Source of the DNA: a virus
Direction: 5' to 3' (one strand)
Length of the DNA: 21,319 nucleotides
IMG/VR virus record: IMGVR_UViG_3300038825_001161
Location: 1-21,319 of that record
Shown piece by piece: positions 8,223 to 14,746 of this stretch. Position 1 is the first letter of the stretch; the number at the start of each line of letters is the position of its first letter. A program made the translations under genes and the position numbers. Under the pieces are notes generated by a model, which had not been told where the DNA came from, made no database searches, and saw only the letters and a list, made by a program, of their open reading frames with translations.

Positions 8223-8681
8223 TTACGATAAATTAGCGGTTGCTATTTCGTTAACGTCACTACGATATAAACTAACACTAATCTTAGCTTCTGATTCGTT
8301 AGAACGTGATAAGCTAGATTCTTGAACTATGTAAGCACCAGCAGCACCCGCGCCCTCGCCCGCATCAATTTCATCACCGTCATTAGAAGCATTAGTTACA
8401 ACTAATTTAGTACCGGCTGGCAATATAGTTTCATCACTAGCAGTTGCCGCTTTTGCCTGAGTAGTGCCAGTAGGAGTAATTTCTAAATCAAGTGTACGGT
8501 TATGGTTGTAATATACCAATGCCTTAACGGCTCCGTCACCGTCTCTAATTTCTTTGCGGTCAGATGTAACCGTTAAGTCTGCCGATTGAGTTTGCCTACT
8601 TGTATCAGCAGTAGTACCAAAACCAGTATAGGTAATTCCGTCTACGCCCCAAAAACAGGCCAAGCCTTTAAATGTCGCCAT
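8223..8681 (-). CDS. Probable major tail tube protein
   Basis: A 152-aa protein with alternating beta strands. The pattern QSADLTVTSDRKEIRDGDGAVKALVYYNHNRTLDLEITPTG and the C-terminal SRSNESEAKISVSLYR are characteristic of tail-tube or major-tail proteins of the lambda gpV/Hcp fold, in which an early strand defines an N-terminal arm and the domain ends on a self-assembling beta hairpin. It is in the right place: after the connector and terminator genes, before chaperone and tape measure. A TTGAAACAG element sits 34 nt before the ATG, and this is one of the few tail genes not directly coupled to its predecessor, fitting a need for high expression. Assignment is by pattern and position. Confidence 0.65.
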   Translation of the reverse strand: MATFKGLACFWGVDGITYTGFGTTADTSRQTQSADLTVTSDRKEIRDGDGAVKALVYYNHNRTLDLEITPTGTTQAKAATASDETILPAGTKLVVTNASNDGDEIDAGEGAGAAGAYIVQESSLSRSNESEAKISVSLYRSDVNEIATANLS

Positions 8682-8706
8682 GCGGTTAGTCTCTCTGTTT
8701 TAGATT

Positions 8707-8715
8707 CTGTTTCAA
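8707..8715 (-). promoter_or_regulatory. Recurrent TTGAAACAG element, copy 3 (before tail tube gene)
   Basis: Minus strand TTGAAACAG begins 34 nt before the ATG at 8681, just after the TAG of the 268-aa gene. It is followed by CTAAAACAG and CTAACCGC directly before the ATG. Confidence 0.5.
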
Positions 8716-8723
8716 GTAATGCA

Positions 8724-9530
8724 CTATTTCCATTTACCAGCCGCTTTTAGTTTAAGAATCTTTTCTATATTAGCCCGTAAAGATTGGGTTCTATTCCTAA
8801 TAGCTACAGCCATAATTCTACTTTCTCTACCGTGCTTCTGTATATAATCAACTAGATTAGCAACGTATACAAAACTCTTTTCAGTTTTGCCTAAATTCTT
8901 CCTAATCATCCCCTTACCCCTATGCCTACTAATAAACTTATTAACGTGTCTCTTAGCTAGTTTTAGATGTCTAGCGGCTGGCATCCATCCCGCCTTAGCT
9001 TTACCTATGCGCTCGTATACTTTGTTAGCATACTCATTTATAGATGATTCATTTTTAACGTAGAACCTTTTAGGGTTTGTTTTAGGAATACGCCCCCGCT
9101 TGTTACGCATACTATCATGGAAATTATCGGGAACCTTACTTCCCGCCTTACCGGAAGCATCACCAATAATATCCATTACTAAATCATAGTTACCGGCTTT
9201 ATATGCCTTACCTAACCAGCGTTTTACTTTTGCATTCTTATACAGATTTAATTCGGGGTATCTTTTAACTACTCGCTTTATATCGTTCTTAACTGCCTTT
9301 TTCCCTGCATTAAACTGGTCTGTAAGTTTTTCTTTTATCACACCCGCGCCCCCAGTAGTAGGCGGGGTTAACTTTATGCAGTCTGCTACTAAATGCTTTG
9401 CCTCGTTTGCTATAACTTCACCAGCAGATTTTTTTACATGCTTCAAAAGGTTAGCCACTTCTGTTTCCCATTCAGCAGTATCTAAATATAAGCCCTGCCT
9501 TTTACTTTTGGGATTTAAACGCTTAGGCAT
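8724..9530 (-). CDS. HK97 gp10/lambda Z-like neck or tail-completion protein (tentative)
   Basis: A 268-aa, strongly basic protein (many Lys and Arg). The N-terminal third, with a helix (EVANLLKHVKKSAGEVIANEAKHLVADCIKLTPP), a threonine-proline turn and glycine-rich TTGGAG, follows the pattern of gp10/Z-type proteins, in which a helix ends in a P-x-x-TG turn. It is longer than the usual 100-190 aa, with an additional basic region (residues about 70-240) that could contact DNA at the portal exit. It overlaps the tail-terminator gene by TAATG and ends before the tube gene. Functional assignment rests on gene order and this short pattern. Confidence 0.45.
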   Translation of the reverse strand: MPKRLNPKSKRQGLYLDTAEWETEVANLLKHVKKSAGEVIANEAKHLVADCIKLTPPTTGGAGVIKEKLTDQFNAGKKAVKNDIKRVVKRYPELNLYKNAKVKRWLGKAYKAGNYDLVMDIIGDASGKAGSKVPDNFHDSMRNKRGRIPKTNPKRFYVKNESSINEYANKVYERIGKAKAGWMPAARHLKLAKRHVNKFISRHRGKGMIRKNLGKTEKSFVYVANLVDYIQKHGRESRIMAVAIRNRTQSLRANIEKILKLKAAGKWK

Positions 9531-9976
9531 TAATTAGCAGAAACAACTATCGTAAATGTTAAATCTCCTGTCGCCATTCGGCTATCAGTAGAATTATTAA
9601 TAGAAAAAGAATTAACCCCACTTACTATTATATCTTCGTCAGTAGCGTTTAATGTTGCATCTAAAGCACTATCCATAAATAAATCTCTAATCTTAGCTAC
9701 GTTAGATTTATGATTTGTTAATGCGTTGTTACCATCAAAGTTAGTATTAACAGTTACTATGCAATTTACAGACCACACACCACTTCTAGGAAATAATTCC
9801 TCTGCTGCATCTACATAACAGATAATGTTATTTTCCTCTGATAAGTTTACATCGATGCCGGTTCTAATATCTCCTGCATCAGTTAAAGATAATGTTCCTG
9901 CCGTTACTGCATCTGTTATAACTTCTTTTAATGCAGCTTCTACTTTCGTGTCTATATTGTTATAAGGCGCGCTCAT
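9530..9976 (-). CDS. Probable tail terminator protein
   Basis: A 148-aa protein with an N-terminal helix (TKVEAALKEVITDAV), a central strand pair (SVNCIVTVNTNFD), a helix KSNVAKIRDLFMDSAL and final strands ending MATGDLTFTIVVSAN. This alpha/beta layout, with the 'xxxxGDLTFTIVV' closing strand, is typical of tail terminator proteins (lambda gpU/HK97-like), which cap the tube and dock to the head. TAATG overlaps with both neighbours imply coupled translation. The family call is by eye. Confidence 0.5.
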   Translation of the reverse strand: MSAPYNNIDTKVEAALKEVITDAVTAGTLSLTDAGDIRTGIDVNLSEENNIICYVDAAEELFPRSGVWSVNCIVTVNTNFDGNNALTNHKSNVAKIRDLFMDSALDATLNATDEDIIVSGVNSFSINNSTDSRMATGDLTFTIVVSAN

Positions 9977-10320
9977 TATTCAGAAAGGGATTCTAACTCA
10001 AATTCAAAAGTAGCATTATCAGTAATAGTAACTTCACCTATGCGAAACTTATAACCTACTAAGGCACTATCATAACTGCTGGCTACAGTTATCTCTGAAC
10101 CCGTTGTAGGGTCTGCTACACCATCACTATCAAACTGGCTTTTCTGAACAAATAGATTAGCTCTATACTCTGGCCTAAAACCACCTACATCTAATTCTGT
10201 ATTTGTTTCAACGGTACTAATGTAACCTTTGATAGTGTTACTACCCCAAGTAAAGGTAATATAAAAATCATCAGCCGCCGCGCCTAAGTCTGCACTTATA
10301 ATACTTGCTAGAGTTGCCAT
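9976..10320 (-). CDS. Head-tail connector / stopper candidate, unknown family
   Basis: A 114-aa beta-rich acidic protein (ISADLGAAADDFYITFTWGSNTIKGYISTVETN; later GYKFRIGEVTITDNATFEFELESL). It occupies the slot immediately after the major capsid gene and its terminator, where lambda has FI/FII. Size and strand content agree with a gpFII-type stopper or adaptor, but no diagnostic motif is visible. It is the first gene after the 10331-10358 terminator, so its expression would depend on readthrough or on an unidentified start. Confidence 0.45.
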   Translation of the reverse strand: MATLASIISADLGAAADDFYITFTWGSNTIKGYISTVETNTELDVGGFRPEYRANLFVQKSQFDSDGVADPTTGSEITVASSYDSALVGYKFRIGEVTITDNATFEFELESLSE

Positions 10321-10330
10321 GTTATATATT

Positions 10331-10358
10331 AAAAAAGAGGGAGGCCGAAGCCTCCCCC
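10331..10358 (-). terminator. Rho-independent terminator with TTCG tetraloop after the capsid gene
   Basis: Minus strand has a perfect 7-bp GC-rich stem (GGGAGGC / GCCTCCC) closed by a TTCG tetraloop and followed by CTC and six T. It lies 22 nt after the stop codon of the capsid gene. In a strand of otherwise continuous genes it would cut or reduce transcription of everything downstream, giving capsid excess over tail proteins. Confidence 0.88.
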
Positions 10359-10380
10359 TTATAGTTATGAGGAAGCTATA

Positions 10381-12363
10381 TTAAGCACCCATGTAACCAA
10401 TCGCGAACGAGCCGAGATGGCGATAGTTAACGTCAACCATCATCTGAACAATCATGCGAACGGTTCCAGTAGTAGCCAAGGTATAAGGGTCGATTACAAC
10501 ATCAAGCCCACCAAAGTTACCGATAATAACATCGTTCCAGTTACCGAAGAAGTAAGCAGTATCTACAGCAGTAGTTCCGCCTGCTGTCGGGTCATCTAGA
10601 GTAATGCCAATGTTATTACTAATAAAGGCAGGGTAGTTATTCATCTTACCATCCTCGAACAAGAAACGACCAGACCCACTATCGAGGGCAATCGTCTTAG
10701 CGGTGAATGCACCCTTGGGCGAAGTACAATAGGCGAGCGCGCCGCGGAGGGCGTTGCCTTCTGCAACAATTTTTTCAAGGTTAACGATCTCGCTATATGA
10801 TGGAGAAGCACCAAAGTCTATATCATTAGCCGCTAAGTTATCGGCAATAGATTTATATAGACCAGTAGGAGCATCTGTATCTGCTGGGTCAGTAACACCA
10901 GTAAAGACACTCTTATCGATTGCATTAGCAGCCGTAACTACAAGATCGTTACGAACCACGTTTTCAATGTCTACAGATGATTGCTGAATCAACTGCTTAG
11001 ACATGTTAACGTGCATACTAAGACGATGCGGAGTAAGAGTAATCTTATCAAACGTATTAGCAGATTCAGTTACAGCCGCTTGCTCACCAAGCCAATAGCT
11101 AGTAGCACCACCCGACATGCGAGGAATATCTACATTACTAGTAAGCCCATCGAGAACAGTTGCACCGGCTTGAATAGCGATAGCCTCGTTACGAAGCAAA
11201 TCGATAAAGCCCGTTAGGTCAGTAGCAACGGTGTTACCACCGGCACTAGCAGTACCAGCAACTAAATCACGTTTAGCAAATGCATCCGAAGGAATGCAAA
11301 GCCCGTTAGTAGAACGTCCTTGGGCCTTCTGAGCAGTTTGCGAAACTTCTGCTTCGTAGCCAGTCCATTTACCCTCGCTAATATAGTTGCGAACGGCACG
11401 CGAGATAGAAAATTCCTCACGCTCGTTTGCATCCATTACCGGAGCTTGTTTAACAGGCTCAGACTTCATTTTATTCTCCAAAACCCAGCGGCTAAATTCA
11501 CCGACAGATTTTCCATCGTTGACGAAGTTTGTAGCATCGTCAATGCAACCGTACTTAGCACCGAGGCTAAGAATCTCTTTAGAACGCTTAACAGATTCGT
11601 TAGTACGCTTTTCGACTTCAGCGACAACGTCAATCTTCGGTTCTACATTTTCAGTATTATTATTATCAGACATAGTAGTTCTATCTTCTTTGATAGGTTC
11701 AGGCGTATTAGATTCGACTGTGCGGCCAACGCCACTACCCACATAGTCGGCTGGTATCGATGCCAGACTTATCTCTAGAGGTTGCCACAAAGTAGCTCTT
11801 ACAGTATCCCTACCGTTTGATTCTTCGCGTTTACTCTGGAGTATATAGTAGCCGACAGAAATACCAGTTCTTACGCCTTCTACTACATCCCGATAAATTT
11901 CATTAGCACGTTGACTATTACCAAACCTAACTGTAGCCCTGCCAACTTTGTCACCATCTATTCTAGCATTTTCTACAACTCCTACTTGGTCATCTGCATT
12001 ATGGTTTACTAGTAGTGGCGCGCCGTTGTTTAGTCTATCGAGTTTTACGCTATTAGGTGAATGGTCTAGCACCTCCATACCGTATCCCCGTTCTACGGGG
12101 AACTCTGAACTAAAAGCTAATTCTACAGTTCTATTATCTTCGTCTACGTTTCTAGCCTCAAATTTTAATTCCCGTTTTACTACCTCCATAGATTCGCTTC
12201 TATCTTCTTCTTCATTATAAACATTTTCGGCGGGGTAATGTGGGCCGTTCATTTCTGGCTCAGTAGGATTAGGCGGGGGCGGGGGAGTTTTCTCGAATGT
12301 AATAGTATAACTGTTATCATCCTCAGTTACCGCCGTTACATGTCTTTTATTTAACTCATTCAT
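10381..12363 (-). CDS. Prohead protease (S78-like) fused to HK97-fold major capsid protein
   Basis: A 660-aa protein from the ATG at 12363, which overlaps the portal stop as ATGAATGA; the longer ORF from 12423 lies inside the portal gene. Residues 65-215 are a prohead protease of the U35/S78 type: LLVNHNADD with the presumed catalytic His121, GISVGY with Ser169, and QPLEISLASIPAD with Glu198 as the probable third residue. A Pro-rich stretch (residues 27-33) precedes it. From about residue 231 comes a helical, charged delta/scaffold-like segment (KIDVVAEVEKRTNESVKRSKEIL). This is followed by an HK97-type capsid domain: NGLCIPSDAF, DLTGFIDLLRNEAIAIQAGATVLDGL, GEQAAVTESANTFDKITLTPHRL, STMV-like helices and FGNWNDVIIGNFGGLDVVIDPYT. 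The protease presumably removes the delta segment during maturation. Arginine codons change at residue 231 (see finding). Confidence 0.92.
   Translation of the reverse strand: MNELNKRHVTAVTEDDNSYTITFEKTPPPPPNPTEPEMNGPHYPAENVYNEEEDRSESMEVVKRELKFEARNVDEDNRTVELAFSSEFPVERGYGMEVLDHSPNSVKLDRLNNGAPLLVNHNADDQVGVVENARIDGDKVGRATVRFGNSQRANEIYRDVVEGVRTGISVGYYILQSKREESNGRDTVRATLWQPLEISLASIPADYVGSGVGRTVESNTPEPIKEDRTTMSDNNNTENVEPKIDVVAEVEKRTNESVKRSKEILSLGAKYGCIDDATNFVNDGKSVGEFSRWVLENKMKSEPVKQAPVMDANEREEFSISRAVRNYISEGKWTGYEAEVSQTAQKAQGRSTNGLCIPSDAFAKRDLVAGTASAGGNTVATDLTGFIDLLRNEAIAIQAGATVLDGLTSNVDIPRMSGGATSYWLGEQAAVTESANTFDKITLTPHRLSMHVNMSKQLIQQSSVDIENVVRNDLVVTAANAIDKSVFTGVTDPADTDAPTGLYKSIADNLAANDIDFGASPSYSEIVNLEKIVAEGNALRGALAYCTSPKGAFTAKTIALDSGSGRFLFEDGKMNNYPAFISNNIGITLDDPTAGGTTAVDTAYFFGNWNDVIIGNFGGLDVVIDPYTLATTGTVRMIVQMMVDVNYRHLGSFAIGYMGA
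11671..11691 (-). promoter_or_regulatory. Possible internal translation start for the capsid domain
   Basis: An in-frame ATG at 11673 (fusion residue 231, MSDNNN) is preceded by the purine-rich AAAGAAGA about 10 nt upstream. Starting here would give a 430-aa delta-plus-capsid protein without the protease. Codon choice changes at precisely this point. Confidence 0.4.
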
Positions 12364-14092
12364 CTGCCGGAATAGTGTCGGGTTTAATTTCTGTTTCAAG
12401 CTGCTTAGGTGTAAACCCATCAATAGCCTTTAACATCTTTAATACTGTAGGTTCATCTAAACCTAATGATATTAATAATTCCTTACCAGCATCAGCAGGC
12501 ATAGCCCCCGAAGTAATTTGTTCTATAACACTTAATGCGGCTTGAATTTGCGCGCCGTTTAAAGCGGATGTAGGTTCTACAGATAAGTTATCTGGCTTAT
12601 CTTCTGTTTTCCTACTAGGTGTCTGCTCTACTACTGTTTCTTCTGTTTCTTCTTCATCATCTTCTATAGGCATATCTGCCATATCAAAACGTAACCCCTT
12701 ATCTTCTGCTAGTTTCTTATCGGCTGCTATAGTGGAATATACATCTTCAATATCACCACCAGTATAATTAATTATATTCCTTTTAGCTTCTAACCCGTTA
12801 TTCATTGCAAGAATGTTAGCTTGCATATCTTTTAACGGGTCTACCCAAGGCCATCGGCGCGCACACCACTTGGGCTGATTCATCTTATCAAACTTATTTA
12901 CACCAAAAGGAAACACACCATTAAGAATACTAGCCTCTAACCAAGCCTCAAATACTGGTTGTATAAATGAATCTATAAACCAATTCTGTATAGACTTGTA
13001 GTGTTCGCGTTCATCAAACAGACCGGCCCTAATGCTACTATAGTTAACGCCCTCTAAATCATTAGCTAAAGTATTATAGCTAATATTAAGACCAGCACTA
13101 ATGCCCCTTAATGTTGCCTTAACAAAATCTTTATAAGCACTAGTAGGGTGTTGCGGGTTCCATTCTTGGAATCTCATACCCGTAGGTAATTCCTCAATCG
13201 ACCCCGGTTCTGCCTCCATGATTAGATTATAATCTTCATCTTCTTCGCCGGTATAGTTTTCAGCATTAGCATCCTTAGTAAGAAAACCCATCTTACATGC
13301 AGCAGTCCTACTAGCTACTAGTTCGCTTTCTTCATACCCTGCCAGCATTTGTAAACGTGTCATAGCTGATACCATCCAAGGCACACCTCGCGTCTGACTT
13401 ATACGCTCAGGGTTATATAGATGTATAATATCATCTGCATCTACTCTTACACGTTTTCTACTAGTATCAGAAGTTTCGCCAGGATGTGAGGTTAGTATAT
13501 GATAAGCAACTGGTCGCCCTACTGTATTAGTTTCTACACCCATGCGAATTTCTCCACCATTAGCTAACCTATAGTTATTATGGTGTATATCTAGCATATC
13601 AGCTTCTATTAACTGAACAGCAAAACCATGGTCATTATTATACCCCCTTACTAACTGAAGCAATACATCACCATCTCTAGCACATGAGCGTAATGCTAGT
13701 TTACAAATCTCTAGCCAACTTTGCCGCCCGTTAGGTGTAGTGTATTTACGATTACACCACTTATGCCATTCTCTCTCTATAACCCTGTTAGCTTGTTCAT
13801 CATATACTAGTGGTGAATCCTCTACTTTCATTTGTAGCATTACACCACTTGAACCAATAACATTAGAATCTAAACCATTTAAGTAACGTCTAACATAATC
13901 GTTATTACGTTCTAATTCTCTGCATCTGTTTCTGAGCTTCTGTAAATCTCGCCTTATTTCTTCATCACCCGTAGTAGTGGGGTTTAACCAATCGCCAGTA
14001 AGTCGAGAAGATATAGCACCGGAGTAACCTCTAGCTTTTGCCTTTGCCTTACTATAACCGAATCTCTTTAGTACCTTGTCTACTAAATTCAT
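12356..14092 (-). CDS. Phage portal protein, lambda gpB family
   Basis: 578 aa, the usual length for Phage_portal_2. It has the family's opening (basic KAKARGYSGA, ELERNNDYVRRYLNGLDSNVIG), a central SWLEICKLALRSCARDGDVLLQLVRG, IEADMLD, and GVPWMVSAMTRLQMLAGYEESELVASRTAACKMGFL, all typical of lambda-type portals. The C-terminal 100 residues are acidic (DDEEETEETVVEQ) and end in a helical tail. It forms the dodecameric DNA channel at the head vertex and the docking site for the terminase. The start is one nt after the gpW-domain gene's TAA (TAATATG) and the end overlaps the capsid fusion by 8 nt. Confidence 0.92.
   Translation of the reverse strand: MNLVDKVLKRFGYSKAKAKARGYSGAISSRLTGDWLNPTTTGDEEIRRDLQKLRNRCRELERNNDYVRRYLNGLDSNVIGSSGVMLQMKVEDSPLVYDEQANRVIEREWHKWCNRKYTTPNGRQSWLEICKLALRSCARDGDVLLQLVRGYNNDHGFAVQLIEADMLDIHHNNYRLANGGEIRMGVETNTVGRPVAYHILTSHPGETSDTSRKRVRVDADDIIHLYNPERISQTRGVPWMVSAMTRLQMLAGYEESELVASRTAACKMGFLTKDANAENYTGEEDEDYNLIMEAEPGSIEELPTGMRFQEWNPQHPTSAYKDFVKATLRGISAGLNISYNTLANDLEGVNYSSIRAGLFDEREHYKSIQNWFIDSFIQPVFEAWLEASILNGVFPFGVNKFDKMNQPKWCARRWPWVDPLKDMQANILAMNNGLEAKRNIINYTGGDIEDVYSTIAADKKLAEDKGLRFDMADMPIEDDEEETEETVVEQTPSRKTEDKPDNLSVEPTSALNGAQIQAALSVIEQITSGAMPADAGKELLISLGLDEPTVLKMLKAIDGFTPKQLETEIKPDTIPADE
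12391..12399 (-). promoter_or_regulatory. Recurrent TTGAAACAG element, copy 4 (before protease-capsid fusion)
   Basis: Minus strand TTGAAACAG begins 36 nt before the ATG at 12363 and lies inside the portal's C-terminal codons (QLETEIKPD). It is followed by TTAAACCCG and CCGGCAG before the ATG. Its distance supports 12363 over 12423 as the capsid start. Confidence 0.5.
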
Positions 14093-14093
14093 A

Positions 14094-14711
14094 TTAATAA
14101 ATGCTATACTCTGAATTTTGGGTTACTCTAGTAGGATAACTAAAACGGGCTTTAATTAATCTGCCAGAACCGTGCTTATTAGCCAGCCGCCGTTTACGTT
14201 CCTCCTTATCTAGTTTTTCCTCGTAGGTGTGTAATATGTCTACTAACTCACTAACAGGAATCTTATTAATACTCCTACCACCTATAGAGTAGTTCTCTAT
14301 GTCTGCATCCATTCTGCCTTCTAATACAGATTGGATTTTAGATATCATTAACTTGGCATGTGTTCGTAAATCACTAGTCGCACTAGTAGCCAAGCCGTTT
14401 AAGTTACGGTGTATAACGGTAACACCATTATCGACTACATACCGTTCACTAGACTTGGTTACATACGCTTGCCAACTATATTCGCCCGTTGTGTAGTTTG
14501 CAGTAGTGGCGGCTGCTACTGTAATTTCCCATGCATCATTAGCACTATTAGCAGATGCTGATATATCGAAACCCGTGCCGGTATTGCTTCTAAAGCTATA
14601 TGATAAGGCCCAGCTATCAGCCGGTGAATAATCTTTAAGACTTTTATCCCATCTGAAAGTATCGCCAGCATATACCTCGTAGGGTTCTATCGTTGCTACA
14701 GTTGCCGCCAT
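14094..14711 (-). CDS. Head-tail joining protein: beta-sandwich domain fused to gpW-like domain
   Basis: 205 aa. The C-terminal part (residues about 110-180: KLMISKIQSVLEGRMDADIENYSIGGRSINKIPVSELVDILHTYEEKLDKEE) follows the gpW pattern: helix, YxIGGRS turn, then a helix rich in charged residues. gpW joins the tail to the portal after DNA packaging. The N-terminal 105 residues are a beta-sandwich (VYAGDTFRWDKSL, TGEYSWQAYVTKSSERYVVDNG) such as occurs in some phage 'Ig-like' structural proteins. It lies between large terminase and portal, the position of gene W in lambda, although lambda gpW is only 68 aa. It starts at the ATG 14711, 35 nt after a TTGAAACAG element. Confidence 0.65.
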   Translation of the reverse strand: MAATVATIEPYEVYAGDTFRWDKSLKDYSPADSWALSYSFRSNTGTGFDISASANSANDAWEITVAAATTANYTTGEYSWQAYVTKSSERYVVDNGVTVIHRNLNGLATSATSDLRTHAKLMISKIQSVLEGRMDADIENYSIGGRSINKIPVSELVDILHTYEEKLDKEERKRRLANKHGSGRLIKARFSYPTRVTQNSEYSIY

Positions 14712-14737
14712 CGGCGTTAAATTAATTTAAACTCGGC

Positions 14738-14746
14738 CTGTTTCAA
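14738..14746 (-). promoter_or_regulatory. Recurrent TTGAAACAG element, copy 5 (before gpW-fusion gene)
   Basis: Minus strand TTGAAACAG begins 35 nt before the ATG at 14711 and contains the TGA stop of the large terminase. It is followed by TTTAAATTAATTTAACGCCG before the ATG. Confidence 0.5.

Noticed and set aside
11320-11778. 152- and 119-codon plus-strand frames opposite the capsid fusion
   Set aside because: They lie antisense to a well-supported gene, have low-complexity Ser/Arg/Phe composition and no start signals. No other gene here is on the plus strand.
12364-12423. A capsid-fusion start 20 codons upstream at 12423
   Set aside because: The region codes for the portal C-terminus. The ATGAATGA overlap at 12363 and the 36-nt distance from the TTGAAACAG element favour the shorter form.
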